NCBI RefSeq assembly: GCF_036206005.1
Contig: NZ_CP108143.1
Location: 6,663,501 to 6,727,500 of the forward strand
From: Streptomyces sp. NBC_00178
GTDB taxonomy: Bacteria; Actinomycetota; Actinomycetes; Streptomycetales; Streptomycetaceae
Direction of reading: 5' to 3'
DNA: 64,000 nucleotides
Shown piece by piece: positions 1-10,301 of this stretch. Within the stretch, counting starts at the first letter, position 1. Each line of letters opens with the position of its first letter. A model generated the notes under the pieces. The model saw only the letters and a program-made list of their open reading frames with translations. It was not told the DNA's origin and ran no database searches. A program made the position numbers and the translations under genes.

Positions 1-61
1 CGAAACGGTAGAAGCGCCGCATATCACCCGCGATCGGGGTCAGGCGAATGGGGCAGCCATG

Positions 62-90
62 TCCCCCGGCCGGCGGACCGGGCCGGGGGA
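62..90 (-). terminator. Hairpin terminator after the DUF4239 gene
   Basis: Perfect 10-bp inverted repeat (arms 62-71 and 81-90, 9-nt loop) about 20 bp beyond the stop codon of the minus-strand gene at 112-879. Streptomyces terminators often lack a clear T-tract, as here. The first 61 bases of the window hold nothing I recognise. Confidence 0.5.
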
Positions 91-111
91 GCGGTGGGGT
101 CCGGTGCGTGG

Positions 112-879
112 CTATCCGCCCGTGGCGTGCGGGAACAGGTCGACGAACGGGGCCGTCGTCGCGGAGATGCCCCGGCCGAAGGGGGCGTCGAAGTCCCAGA
201 TCAGGAAGAGCAGGAAGGCAATGAGGACGCTGAAGAGGCCGGCCAGGAGGAGTTCGCGGAACGTTCTGCGGATCTGCAGCGTGAAGATCAGCCCGACCGT
301 GACCAGAGCTCCCGTGATCAGGCCGAACCAGACGACCCCCGGCATGGTCGCGCCCGCGTTCTGCCCCCGTGATCCCCGGGCGTCGTCGACGGCGGCGACC
401 TGGTCCACCAGTGGCTGGTAGGCCTGCCCCTCGTGGTCGTTGCGGGGTTTGTACTCGGTGACGTCGGCGCGCACCCGGTCGAGGAGCCTGGTGCCTTCCT
501 CGGTGAGCGCCCCGTGGTCCGTCATGTACCTCCATTCGTCACCCACGACATGCGCGACATAGGCGTCGACGTCGCTGCGGATGCGGTCGCGGACCTCCAC
601 CGGGTAGACGGCGGAGCGGGCGCTGACCTCGTGCAGGGCCTGTGCCTCGAGGCGTACGGATTCCTGGGCGGCGCTGCGGCCCTCCCAGACGCCGGCGATG
701 GCGAGGCCGAGCACGATCGCGTAGACGACGCCGATCATCATCGTCATGTACTCGATGACGTCGGGTGTCTCGGAGGGGTCGTCGTCCTCCGCGAGCCGGC
801 GATTGCTGAGGACTGCGATGGTCAGGACGACGGCGCACGCCGACGCCATGGCAATGGTCAGAACAAGCCATTCCGACAT
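112..879 (-). CDS. DUF4239 (bestrophin-like) integral membrane protein
   Basis: The 255-residue protein has two N-terminal hydrophobic segments (about residues 4-24 and 41-65), a hydrophilic middle of roughly 110 residues, and two C-terminal segments (about 179-199 and 208-230). This 2+2 arrangement around a soluble core is typical of the DUF4239 family, widespread in actinomycetes and distantly related to bestrophin channels. No biochemical role is established for the bacterial family. The ATG start has a GGAAGGG ribosome site about 5 nt upstream. It lies just downstream of the secreted proline-rich gene on the same strand with a 16-nt gap, so the two may be cotranscribed. The family call rests on topology and general resemblance. 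Confidence 0.7.
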   Translation of the reverse strand: MSEWLVLTIAMASACAVVLTIAVLSNRRLAEDDDPSETPDVIEYMTMMIGVVYAIVLGLAIAGVWEGRSAAQESVRLEAQALHEVSARSAVYPVEVRDRIRSDVDAYVAHVVGDEWRYMTDHGALTEEGTRLLDRVRADVTEYKPRNDHEGQAYQPLVDQVAAVDDARGSRGQNAGATMPGVVWFGLITGALVTVGLIFTLQIRRTFRELLLAGLFSVLIAFLLFLIWDFDAPFGRGISATTAPFVDLFPHATGG

Positions 880-895
880 GGGATCCCTTCCTGGG

Positions 896-1474
896 TCAGC
901 GGGAGGAGCGGGGGCGCAGCACGGCCACGGCGAACACGGCCGGCGCGGTGATCAGAAGGGTGAGAGACACCAGTGACGGTCCGGACCGCGGTGTCTTGCG
1001 GGGTGGCTTGCGGTAGGCCGGCAGCGCCACCGGTGCGGGTGGGGCGGGGCGTGCGCTGGGTGGCGGCGGCGGTGCGGGCTCCGGCTTCGGCGGGGGCGGC
1101 GGTGGTGGTGCGGGCGGAGGGGGAGGTTCGGGCGCGGGCGGTGCTGGTGGAGGAGGCGGAGGGGGCGGGGGAGGCGGAGGTGGTGGAGGCGGGGGCGGAG
1201 GCGGTGGTGGAGGTGGAGGCGGGGGCGGAGGCGGTGGTGGAGGTGGAGGCGGGGGCGGTGGGGGAGGCGGCGGTTCGGGTTCCGGTTCGGGCTCGCCGAT
1301 GACCGCCGTGCACCGCCCCTCACCCGAGACGGCGATGGACGATCCGTCCTCCCCCTGCCCGATGGAGGCCACCGCGCAGTCGTCACCGAAGGCGGGCGGC
1401 GGGACGGCGAGCAGCACGAGCAGGGTGGTCGCTGTCAGCCGCCATATGCGTGATCCGTACACGCCGGGGAGCAT
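896..1474 (-). CDS. Secreted, membrane-anchored polyproline protein
   Basis: The 192-residue protein begins with a signal peptide (basic start, hydrophobic core, cleavage near the AFG-DD junction at about residue 27). A short globular part of about 35 residues has two cysteines that could pair. Then comes an EP-repeat and 43 uninterrupted prolines, followed by a mixed Pro/Ala/Glu/Lys region. A C-terminal hydrophobic segment with a basic tail would anchor it in the membrane, leaving the proline rod in the cell wall. There is no LPXTG or LAXTG motif. The frame stays open 96 codons further upstream, but the internal ATG at 1474 has a GGGGA site and directly starts the signal peptide. Function unknown; a wall-spanning spacer is my inference. 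Confidence 0.65.
   Translation of the reverse strand: MLPGVYGSRIWRLTATTLLVLLAVPPPAFGDDCAVASIGQGEDGSSIAVSGEGRCTAVIGEPEPEPEPPPPPPPPPPPPPPPPPPPPPPPPPPPPPPPPPPPPPPPPPPPAPPAPEPPPPPAPPPPPPPKPEPAPPPPPSARPAPPAPVALPAYRKPPRKTPRSGPSLVSLTLLITAPAVFAVAVLRPRSSR
1145..1273 (-). repeat. Proline-codon tandem repeat (43 consecutive Pro)
   Basis: Every codon of the minus-strand frame between 1273 and 1145 is CCN. The DNA includes two 30-bp tandem units (1201-1230 and 1231-1260, one mismatch) and a degenerate third copy upstream. This part is likely prone to length variation by slippage and to sequencing or assembly error. Confidence 0.9.
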
Positions 1475-1668
1475 GTTCCCCGCAGCCGCCGGACACGCGG
1501 CCGACCGAGGTGATTCCCCTGATGGTGGGGACATCCGGGGATTCGTGTTTGGACCCGGCAGAAGTTTCTCGGCGATGAATTGAACATCTGGACCCCGGCC
1601 GCCCGTACCTAGGGCCACGAAAGGCGCGGACTCGCGTCCCGGACGGCAGAAGGACAACGGGAGTCGAC

Positions 1669-2625
1669 ATGAATACCTGGCGGAACGCCTCTCTCGCGGT
1701 GACCGCGGCGGCCCTCCTGGCGCTGACGACGGCGTGCGGTCAGGAGCAGGGACCCGCGTCACCCAACGGCCAGCCGGTGGGCAACGCGGCCGCCCAGGCG
1801 CCGGCCGACAGCGGTTACGGCTCGGACGGCGGCTACGGATCCGACGTGGGGGCGGACAGCGCGCCCAAGGAGGCAGGCCAACTCGCGGTGTGGGACAGCA
1901 AGAAGCTCGGCGAGGTGCTGACCGACAGCGAGGGCTTCACGCTCTACCGGTTCGACAAGGACACGGCCGAACCGCCCAAGTCGAACTGCGAGGGGGACTG
2001 CGCGAAGACGTGGCCGGTGGTGTCGGCGGGCAACGCCACGGCCGCCGCGGGGACCGATGCCGACCTCATCGGAGAGGTGACGCGTGCCGACGGCACCAAG
2101 CAGCTCACGGTCGGCGGCTGGCCGATGTACCGCTACGCCAAGGACACCGGCCCCGGTGAGACCAACGGCCAGGGCGTCGGCGGCACGTGGTTCGTCTCGG
2201 CTCCCGACGGAAAGAAGGCGGTGGCGAACGCCGACGGAGCGGATGCCGCCGAGCCGGCCGACCTCGCGGGACTTTCGGTCCGGAAGGACCCGAAACTCGG
2301 AGACATCGTGGTGGACAAGCGCGGTATGACGGTTTACCGCTTCAAGAAGGACTCGGCGTGGCCGATGAAGTCGGCCTGCACGGGTGAGTGCCTCAAGAAA
2401 TGGCCGGTTGTCGCTCCCGTGTCGAAGAACGACGTCGACGGAGTCACGACGAAGGGATTCGTCACCTTCAACCGGCCCGACGGGATCAAGCAGCAGTCGA
2501 TCGACTGCTGGCCGGTGTACACCTTCTCCGGCGACGCGAAGCCCGGGGACACCAACGGCCAAGGTGTCGGGGGCACATGGTACGCCGTCTCGCCCGAGGC
2601 GAAGCTCGTGGGAGCCCCGAAGTAG
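1669..2625 (+). CDS. Secreted-repeat lipoprotein (Lipoprotein_15 / COG4315 type)
   Basis: A 318-residue lipoprotein: the signal peptide ends in a lipobox with the acylated cysteine at about residue 24 (LTTAC). After a Gly/Ser/Ala linker come two copies of a domain, each starting with a strand of the form G-(F/M)-T-x-Y-R-F-x-K-D, then a C-x-G-x-C-x-K-x-WP motif and a WP-x-Y block ending NGQGVGGTW. These match the 'secreted repeat of unknown function' family. Related S. coelicolor proteins (SCO0930 type) are surface lipoproteins of unknown function; a redox or electron-transfer role has been suggested for relatives but is not shown here. The ATG is preceded by GGGAG, 6 nt away. It is transcribed divergently from the polyproline gene. 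Confidence 0.85.
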   Translation: MNTWRNASLAVTAAALLALTTACGQEQGPASPNGQPVGNAAAQAPADSGYGSDGGYGSDVGADSAPKEAGQLAVWDSKKLGEVLTDSEGFTLYRFDKDTAEPPKSNCEGDCAKTWPVVSAGNATAAAGTDADLIGEVTRADGTKQLTVGGWPMYRYAKDTGPGETNGQGVGGTWFVSAPDGKKAVANADGADAAEPADLAGLSVRKDPKLGDIVVDKRGMTVYRFKKDSAWPMKSACTGECLKKWPVVAPVSKNDVDGVTTKGFVTFNRPDGIKQQSIDCWPVYTFSGDAKPGDTNGQGVGGTWYAVSPEAKLVGAPK

Positions 2626-2648
2626 CCGTCGGGAGACCCTGCGGTACC

Positions 2649-2684
2649 GGTCCGTCGCCGCATGCGTACACACGGCGACGGACC
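2649..2684 (+). terminator. Hairpin terminator after the repeat lipoprotein
   Basis: Perfect 12-bp inverted repeat (2649-2660 with 2673-2684, 12-nt loop), 24 bp beyond the lipoprotein stop codon and well before the next gene. Confidence 0.6.
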
Positions 2685-2828
2685 TGCCCCACATGCCTGC
2701 GGTGTGTGACCAATAACGGATCTCTAATTTCCGTTTCCACTCGCTCTCCTGGCGGTCGATCAGTAGCCTCTGGTCAACACTGACCATGAACATGGCCGGA
2801 TCGCCGTGGCGACTTGTTGGAGACATCG

Positions 2829-3647
2829 ATGGAGCGTCCCGCCTGGGCACCGCAGGGCATTGACATCTCGGTGCCGAGCGTGTCTCGCATGTACGACTTC
2901 TATCTGGGCGGTTCGCACAATTTCGAGGTGGACAGGGAAGCGGCCCGCAAGGCCATGGAGTTCATGCCGGGTCTGCCCAAGGTCATGCAGGCGAATCGCG
3001 CGTTCATGCGCCGGGCGGTGCAGTACGCCACCGCTTCGGGTGTCAATCAGTTCCTCGACATAGGCTCCGGTATCCCGACCTTCGGCAATGTGCACGAGGT
3101 CGCCCAGGCCAGCGACCCGGAATCACGGATCGTCTACGTCGACCACGACCCGGTCGCGGTCGCACACAGCCAGGCGGTCCTGGAGGGCAACGACCGGGCG
3201 GTCGTCGTCGCGGCCGATCTCCGCTCGCCGAAGGAGATCCTGGAGAACCCGGAGATCAACGCCCTCCTCGATCTCGACAAGCCGGTGGCTCTGCTGCTGG
3301 TCGCGGTCCTCCACTTCATCGAGGACGCCGACGACCCCTACGGCGCGGTCGCGGAGCTGAGCGCGGCACTGGTCCCCGGCAGCCTGCTCGTCCTGACACA
3401 CGCCTCGTACGAGGGCATCCCGCTCTCCCAGGAGGAGGCCGGCGGGACGGTCGGCGTCTACCGCACCATCCGCAGCCCCCTGGTCATGCGGACCCGCGCC
3501 GAGGGCAGCCGCTTCTTCGACGGGTACGAGATGGTCGAGCCCGGCCTGGTCTCCATGCCCGACTGGCGCCCCGAGTCCCCCGGGTCCCGCGCCCAGGAGG
3601 ACCCCTTCGCCTTCTCGGGCTTCGCCGGGGTTGGACGCAAGGCGTGA
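2829..3647 (+). CDS. SAM-dependent methyltransferase, DUF574 family
   Basis: The 272-residue protein belongs to the actinomycete DUF574 (Methyltransf_19) family. Visible hallmarks are the N-terminal R-M-Y-D-(F/Y)-x-L-G-G motif at about residues 21-29, the SAM-binding loop FLDIGSGIPT, the VYVDHDPV acidic-ribose motif, and AVLHFIED. Family members fold as class I methyltransferases; their substrates are mostly unknown, and they often neighbour regulatory genes. Two in-frame TTG codons lie upstream at 2814-2819, but the ATG at 2829 has a GGAGA site 7 nt away. The stop overlaps the rmdA start by 4 nt (GTGA), so the two genes are translationally coupled, suggesting a shared developmental context. 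Confidence 0.9.
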   Translation: MERPAWAPQGIDISVPSVSRMYDFYLGGSHNFEVDREAARKAMEFMPGLPKVMQANRAFMRRAVQYATASGVNQFLDIGSGIPTFGNVHEVAQASDPESRIVYVDHDPVAVAHSQAVLEGNDRAVVVAADLRSPKEILENPEINALLDLDKPVALLLVAVLHFIEDADDPYGAVAELSAALVPGSLLVLTHASYEGIPLSQEEAGGTVGVYRTIRSPLVMRTRAEGSRFFDGYEMVEPGLVSMPDWRPESPGSRAQEDPFAFSGFAGVGRKA

Positions 3648-5818
3648 GCATTCCCGCCCAGTCGTCCGGCGCGCCGGACGCGGAACCCGACGGCCCCGAA
3701 GGCCGCCTCAGAAGATTCGCCACCATCTGGAGCAGGGCGATCTTCCCCTCCACGGCGACCTCCCTGACCCGGCCGGAGTTCGAGGAGCACCTGCTGCCGC
3801 TGGCCCGGGAGCTCGACCGGGCCCTGCACGCACGCGCCTTCGACGCCACGCCGGCACACGGTGTGGGGGCGTCGCTGGTCGCCGCGCACTGCACGGACCC
3901 CGACGCGCTGAGTTCCACGCTCGGCGTCGTCGACTCCTACCTCGTGCTCTACTGCGGCGGCAACGGTCCCGTCGAGCTGTCGACGGAGGACAGCCGGGCC
4001 CGCTGCGCCCGCATCCAGCACGCCCTCGCCGGCGGCTTCAGCCAGGCACTGCGCGAGCGCACGCTCGCCGAGCAGGAGGCGATCGCCCGCTCGGCCCTCA
4101 CCGCCCGCTCGCAGGCCGAACAGGCCCTGCACGCCACCGAGGCGCGCTTCCGCGCGGTCTTCAAGGACGCCGCCATAGGGATCGGCATCGCCGACCTCGA
4201 CGGCAACATCCTGGAGATCAACGACACCCTCACCAAGATGTTCGGCGGCCTGGAGAACCACGTCCGCAGCCACAAGGTGAACGAGTGGGTCCACCCCGAG
4301 GACTCGCCGCACGTCTGGAAGTACTACGACGAACTCGTACGCGGCGAGCGCGAGCACTACAGCGTCGAGAAGCCCTACTACCGCAACGACGGCACGGTGC
4401 TGTGGACCAACCTCACCGTGTCCCTGCTGCGGGACGCCGAGGGCCGGCCCGAGTACCAGCTCGCCCTGATGGAGGACACGACCGAGCGGCGGCTGCTCAA
4501 CCTCCGCCTGCGCTACGAGGCCACGCACGACGCGCTCACCGGGCTCCCCAACCGGACGCTGTTCTTCGAGCGTCTGGAGAAGGCGCTGGCGCCGAGGGAA
4601 GGCATGCGCTTCGGGCTCTGCTACCTCGACCTGGACGGCTTCAAGGCGATCAACGACAGTCTGGGCCACGCCGCCGGTGACCGGCTCCTGGTCGAGGTCG
4701 CCGACCGGCTGCAGAGCTGCGCGACCGCCCCCGGGGAGATGGTGGCCCGGCTCGGCGGCGACGAGTTCGTCGCCCTCACCACCGGGCCGCGCACCCAGGA
4801 CGAGGTCCACGAGCTCGCGGGCCGCATCCTCTCGGCCCTCGCCACACCGGTCCGCCTCGACGGCAGGGAACTGACCGTACGGGGATCCATCGGCGTGGTC
4901 GAGGGCCCGTCGGGCGAACGCAGCGCGGCCGAGGTGCTGCGGAGCGCCGACATCACGATGTACCGGGCCAAGGCGGCGGGCGGGAACCGCTTCGCGCTCG
5001 CCGACGCCGAGTCGGACGCCCGGGCCATCACCCGGCACGGGCTCACCACGGCTCTGCCGGCGGCGCTCGACCGCGGCGAGTTCTTCATCGAGTACCAGCC
5101 GCTGGTGCACCTCGGTGACGGAAGCGTGCACGGCGCGGAGGCACTGGTCCGCTGGTGCCACCCCCAGCACGGGGTGCTCGGCCCGGACCGGTTCATCCCG
5201 CTCGCCGAGCACACCGGGCTGATCGTGCCCCTCGGCCGCTGGGTCCTGGAGGAGTCCGTACGTCAGGCGAACTTCTGGCAGGAACGTCACACCGACGGCG
5301 GCCCCCTGCGGATCAACGTCAACCTCTCACCGACACAGCTGCACCACCCCCGGCTGGTCGCCGAGACCGTGGACGTCCTGGAGCGATCGGGCCTGGAGCC
5401 GGGGGCCCTCTGCCTGGAGGTCACCGAGTCCGCGCTGATCGGCGCCGACGACGATCTGCTCAAGCCGCTGCGCCAACTGGCCGAGATGGGCGTCGACATC
5501 GCCCTGGACGACTTCGGCACCGGCTACTCGAACCTGGCGAACCTGCGCCGTCTGCCGGTGAGCGTGCTGAAGCTGGACCGTTCCTTCACCCAGGGCATGC
5601 AGCACCACCCCGCAGACCCGGTCGACCTGAAGATCGTCGAGGGCATCGTCTCGCTCGCGCACAGCCTGGACCTCGCCGTCACGGTCGAGGGGGTCGAGAC
5701 CCGGGCCCAGGCGGACCAGCTGCGACAGCTGGGCTGCGACACCGCCCAGGGGTGGTACTACGCGCGTCCGGGCGCCCCGGACGCGATCCACGCGCTCCTG
5801 CTGGCCGACGCGGTCTGA
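3644..5818 (+). CDS. rmdA: PAS-GGDEF-EAL cyclic-di-GMP enzyme, RmdA-type
   Basis: A 724-residue cytosolic protein. An N-terminal helical region of about 160 residues is followed by a PAS/PAC sensor domain (about 165-285), a GGDEF diguanylate cyclase domain with an intact GGDEF motif at residues 371-375, and an EAL phosphodiesterase domain with EAL at 499-501 and the DDFGTGYS loop near 622. Both catalytic signatures are intact, so it could make and degrade c-di-GMP. Architecture and neighbourhood (repeat lipoprotein, DUF574, sdhCAB) match S. coelicolor RmdA (SCO0928), which affects morphological differentiation. The GTG start overlaps the preceding TGA by 4 nt. No transmembrane segment is seen. 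Orthology is inferred from architecture and synteny. Confidence 0.9.
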   Translation: MSIPAQSSGAPDAEPDGPEGRLRRFATIWSRAIFPSTATSLTRPEFEEHLLPLARELDRALHARAFDATPAHGVGASLVAAHCTDPDALSSTLGVVDSYLVLYCGGNGPVELSTEDSRARCARIQHALAGGFSQALRERTLAEQEAIARSALTARSQAEQALHATEARFRAVFKDAAIGIGIADLDGNILEINDTLTKMFGGLENHVRSHKVNEWVHPEDSPHVWKYYDELVRGEREHYSVEKPYYRNDGTVLWTNLTVSLLRDAEGRPEYQLALMEDTTERRLLNLRLRYEATHDALTGLPNRTLFFERLEKALAPREGMRFGLCYLDLDGFKAINDSLGHAAGDRLLVEVADRLQSCATAPGEMVARLGGDEFVALTTGPRTQDEVHELAGRILSALATPVRLDGRELTVRGSIGVVEGPSGERSAAEVLRSADITMYRAKAAGGNRFALADAESDARAITRHGLTTALPAALDRGEFFIEYQPLVHLGDGSVHGAEALVRWCHPQHGVLGPDRFIPLAEHTGLIVPLGRWVLEESVRQANFWQERHTDGGPLRINVNLSPTQLHHPRLVAETVDVLERSGLEPGALCLEVTESALIGADDDLLKPLRQLAEMGVDIALDDFGTGYSNLANLRRLPVSVLKLDRSFTQGMQHHPADPVDLKIVEGIVSLAHSLDLAVTVEGVETRAQADQLRQLGCDTAQGWYYARPGAPDAIHALLLADAV

Positions 5819-5830
5819 CGGGTCCCTCCC

Positions 5831-6763
5831 TCAGCCGCCGGCCGGGTCCGGCCCGCCGGCGGCCGCGGGCGCGACGGGCGGCTCCGACCCCAGCAGCATC
5901 CGCTGCAGCTCGCGGGCCGCACGCGGCGGCTCGACGTCGCTGCGGTGCGCGAGGGCGATCGTGCGCCGCAGCGACGGGGTGGCCAGCGGTGTCGTACGCA
6001 GGTCGTGGCCTGCCCGGACGGCGACCATGCGGGGCACCACCGCAATGCCGAGGCCTGCCCGGACGAAGCCCAGGACCGCGTCCATCTCGCCGCCCTCGAC
6101 CGTGAACGTGGGCTCGAAACCCTCCGCGCGGCAGGCGGCGACCGTCAGCTCGCGGAGGTCGTAGCCGTGCCGGAACATCACCAGCGGTTCGTTCTCGAGG
6201 TCGGCGACCGTCACCGAGCCCTTGCGCCCCGGTGCCGGGCGGGAGGCCGACGACACCACCACGAGGTCCTCGTGCAGCAGCTCCACCGTGGTCAGTGCCG
6301 GTGAACCGGCGGGAAGCGGCAGGACGAGCAGGGCGAGGTCCAGGGCGCCGCGTGCGAGTTGCCGCACCAGGTCGTGGGAGCCCCCCTCCTCGATCAGCAA
6401 CTGGATTCCGGGGTGCTCGGCGTGGAAGGCGCGGAGCACGTCCGGCAGCAGGCCCGTGCAGACGCTGGGGGTGGCGCCGAGCCTGATCCGGCCCCGGCGC
6501 AGCTGCACGAGTTCCTGCACCTCGTGCCGCGCGGTGTCCGCGTCCGCGAGGATCCTGCGGGCCAGTGGCAGCAGGGCCTCGCCGGCGTCGGTGAGCGCGA
6601 TGTTCCCCCTGGCCCGGCTGAAGAGTTCCGCGCCCAGCTCGTTCTCCAGGGCCTTGATCTGCTGCGAGAGCGAGGGCTGCGACACGTGCACGTCCTCGGC
6701 GGCCCGGGTGAAGTGCCTGGCCTCGGCCACCGCGACGAAATAGGCGAGCTGCTGGAAGTGCAT
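5831..6763 (-). CDS. LysR-family transcriptional regulator, divergent from sdhCAB
   Basis: A 310-residue LysR regulator. The N-terminal winged helix-turn-helix (about residues 3-60) includes the typical stretch F-T-R-A-A-E-D-V-H-V-S-Q-P-S-L-S-Q-Q-I; the rest is a LysR substrate-binding domain with a hydrophobic Ala/Pro-rich tail. The frame extends 8 codons further, but the ATG at 6763 starts at the canonical first helix. It is transcribed away from sdhCAB with about 96 bp between start codons, and a textbook T-N11-A palindrome lies in that gap. Control of sdh and of itself is therefore likely; the effector is not known. Its 3' end lies 12 bp from the rmdA stop (convergent). Confidence 0.88.
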   Translation of the reverse strand: MHFQQLAYFVAVAEARHFTRAAEDVHVSQPSLSQQIKALENELGAELFSRARGNIALTDAGEALLPLARRILADADTARHEVQELVQLRRGRIRLGATPSVCTGLLPDVLRAFHAEHPGIQLLIEEGGSHDLVRQLARGALDLALLVLPLPAGSPALTTVELLHEDLVVVSSASRPAPGRKGSVTVADLENEPLVMFRHGYDLRELTVAACRAEGFEPTFTVEGGEMDAVLGFVRAGLGIAVVPRMVAVRAGHDLRTTPLATPSLRRTIALAHRSDVEPPRAARELQRMLLGSEPPVAPAAAGGPDPAGG

Positions 6764-6783
6764 GAGGACGACCCTAGACGACT

Positions 6784-6802
6784 CCATAGGTAATGCCTAT
6801 GG
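6784..6802. promoter_or_regulatory. LysR operator (T-N11-A palindrome)
   Basis: CCATAGG-TAATG-CCTATGG is a perfect 7-bp inverted repeat with a 5-nt spacer and contains ATAGG-N5-CCTAT, the usual T-N11-A LysR recognition form. It sits 21 bp upstream of the lysR start and 76 bp upstream of the sdhC start, placed to bind the adjacent LysR protein. Confidence 0.75.
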
Positions 6803-6821
6803 ATATGACTGTTCTCATGAC

Positions 6822-6852
6822 TTGGACTGATGGTGCCCTTCGGATCTAGCGT
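6822..6852 (+). promoter_or_regulatory. Putative sdhC promoter giving a leaderless mRNA
   Basis: TTGGAC (6822-6827) and TAGCGT (6847-6852) are separated by 19 bp. Transcription would begin about 7-8 nt beyond the -10, at the ATG at 6860, so the mRNA would be leaderless. This fits the absence of any Shine-Dalgarno sequence before that ATG. The -10 is good; the spacing is at the long end for a HrdB promoter. Confidence 0.5.
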
Positions 6853-6859
6853 CGTGCCC

Positions 6860-7567
6860 ATGGCATTGGCAACGCGGGCGGACCGACGGCCGTCCATGAC
6901 GCGTACGCTCTGGGACTCGACCGTCGGCAAGAAGACGATCATGGCTGTGAGTGGCCTGATCATGCTCGGCTATCTGGTCGTCCACATGCTGGGCAACCTG
7001 AAGATCTTCTTCGGATCCGACGAGTTCAACCACTACGCGCACTGGCTCAGGACCATCGGCGAGCCCTTCCTGCACTACGAGTGGGCGCTCTGGATCATCC
7101 GGGTCGTGCTCGTCGCGGCCGTCGTGATGCACGCCGTCTCCGCGTACCAGCTGAGCCGCCGCGACCTCCGGGCCCGCCCGACCGCGTACGTGCACAAGAA
7201 GGCGCGGGCGAGCTATGCCACGCGCACCATGCGCTACGGCGGCGTCATCCTCGCGCTCTTCATCGTCTGGCACATCCTCGACCTGACGACCGGCACGGTG
7301 CACACCGGCGGATTCCAGCACGGCCACCCGTACCAGAACGTGATCGACACCTTCTCGACCTGGTGGGGCAACGTCGTCTACATCGTCGCCGTGACCGCCC
7401 TCGGCCTGCACGTCCAGCACGGATTCTGGAGTGCGGCACAGACCCTCGGGGTGGGCAACGCGACCAGGGACCGCGTCCTGAAGACCCTCTCCAATGCCCT
7501 CGCAGTGGTGCTGACGGCCGGTTTCGTCTCCGTGCCCGTCGCCGTGATGACCGGAGTGGTGAGCTGA
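6860..7567 (+). CDS. sdhC: Succinate dehydrogenase cytochrome b subunit (type B)
   Basis: The 235-residue membrane subunit anchors the SdhAB dimer and passes electrons from succinate to menaquinone through heme b. Five hydrophobic helices can be seen (approximately residues 23-45, 73-97, 120-140, 165-185 and 205-228). Histidines in the first four helices (contexts VVHMLG, VMHAV, VWHIL, GLHVQH) suit the axial ligands of a diheme b558 subunit, as in single-subunit type B complexes. Earlier in-frame starts exist at 6830 and 6854, but ATG 6860 (MALATR...) agrees with the likely leaderless promoter and relatives as I recall them. sdhA begins 2 nt after its stop. Confidence 0.92.
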   Translation: MALATRADRRPSMTRTLWDSTVGKKTIMAVSGLIMLGYLVVHMLGNLKIFFGSDEFNHYAHWLRTIGEPFLHYEWALWIIRVVLVAAVVMHAVSAYQLSRRDLRARPTAYVHKKARASYATRTMRYGGVILALFIVWHILDLTTGTVHTGGFQHGHPYQNVIDTFSTWWGNVVYIVAVTALGLHVQHGFWSAAQTLGVGNATRDRVLKTLSNALAVVLTAGFVSVPVAVMTGVVS

Positions 7568-7568
7568 C

Positions 7569-9514
<1,946 letters not shown>

Positions 9515-9518
<4 letters not shown>

Positions 9519-10261
9519 AGCTCACCCTGCGCGTATGGCGCCAGCAGAACGCCGAGGCGCCCGGCGCCATGGCCACCTACGAAGTCGACGGCATCTCCCA
9601 GGACATGTCCTTCCTGGAGATGCTCGACACCCTCAACGAGGAACTCATCCTCGGCGGGGACGACCCCGTCGCGTTCGACCACGACTGCCGCGAGGGGATC
9701 TGCGGCGCGTGCAGCCTCGTCATCAACGGCGACGCCCACGGCCCGGAGCGGACCACCACCTGCCAGCTCCACATGCGGTCCTTCGACGACGGCGACACGA
9801 TCGACATCGAGCCGTGGCGGGCCTCGGCCTTCCCCGTCGTCAAGGACCTCGTCGTCGACCGCTCCTCGTTCGACCGGATCATCCAGGCCGGCGGTTACAT
9901 CTCCGCGCCCACCGGCACCGCGCCGGACGCGCACGCCACCCCGGTGCCCAAGCCGGACGCGGACTCCGCCTTCGAGCACGCCGAGTGCATCGGGTGCGGC
10001 GCCTGCGTGGCCGCCTGCCCGAACGGCTCGGCGATGCTCTTCACCTCGGCGAAGATCAACCACCTCAACGTCCTCCCGCAGGGCGCGCCCGAACGCGAGA
10101 CCCGGGTCCTCGACATGGTCGCCACCATGGACGACGAGGGCTTCGGCGGCTGCACCCTCACCGGTGAGTGCGCCACGGCCTGCCCCAAGGGCATCCCGCT
10201 GCCGTCGATCACCGCGATGAACAAGGAGTGGCTGCGCGCCACCCGCAAGGTCCGCCGCTGA
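9515..10261 (+). CDS. sdhB: Succinate dehydrogenase iron-sulfur subunit
   Basis: A 248-residue subunit that carries electrons from FAD to the quinone site. The N-terminal plant-type ferredoxin domain has the [2Fe-2S] ligands CREGICGAC and a downstream cysteine (TTCQLH). The C-terminal domain has CIGCGACVAACP and CTLTGECATACPKG for the [4Fe-4S] and [3Fe-4S] clusters. The ATG overlaps the sdhA stop (ATGA), completing a tight sdhCAB operon. It ends 28 bp from the convergent UvrA-like gene. Confidence 0.96.
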
Positions 10262-10301
10262 TCCGGGCCGATCCGTCGCGGATCTGGGCTCAGCCCGGAT
10301 C
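10260..10301. terminator. Nested inverted repeat between sdhB and the UvrA-like gene
   Basis: An outer 9-bp inverted repeat (10260-10268 with 10293-10301) encloses a 6-bp hairpin (10270-10275 with 10279-10284, loop TCG). It starts within the sdhB stop codon and overlaps the 3' end of the convergent gene, so it may end transcription both ways. Confidence 0.5.

Noticed and set aside
1141..1300. CRISPR-like short repeats
   Set aside because: The repeats are contiguous proline codons without unique spacers.
3458..5290. Long open minus-strand frame antisense to rmdA
   Set aside because: High GC content opens antisense frames; the translation has no motif and the plus strand carries complete PAS, GGDEF and EAL domains.
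5835..5862. Terminator between rmdA and lysR
   Set aside because: The 8-bp inverted repeat lies within the lysR coding end and may only reflect GC-rich codons.
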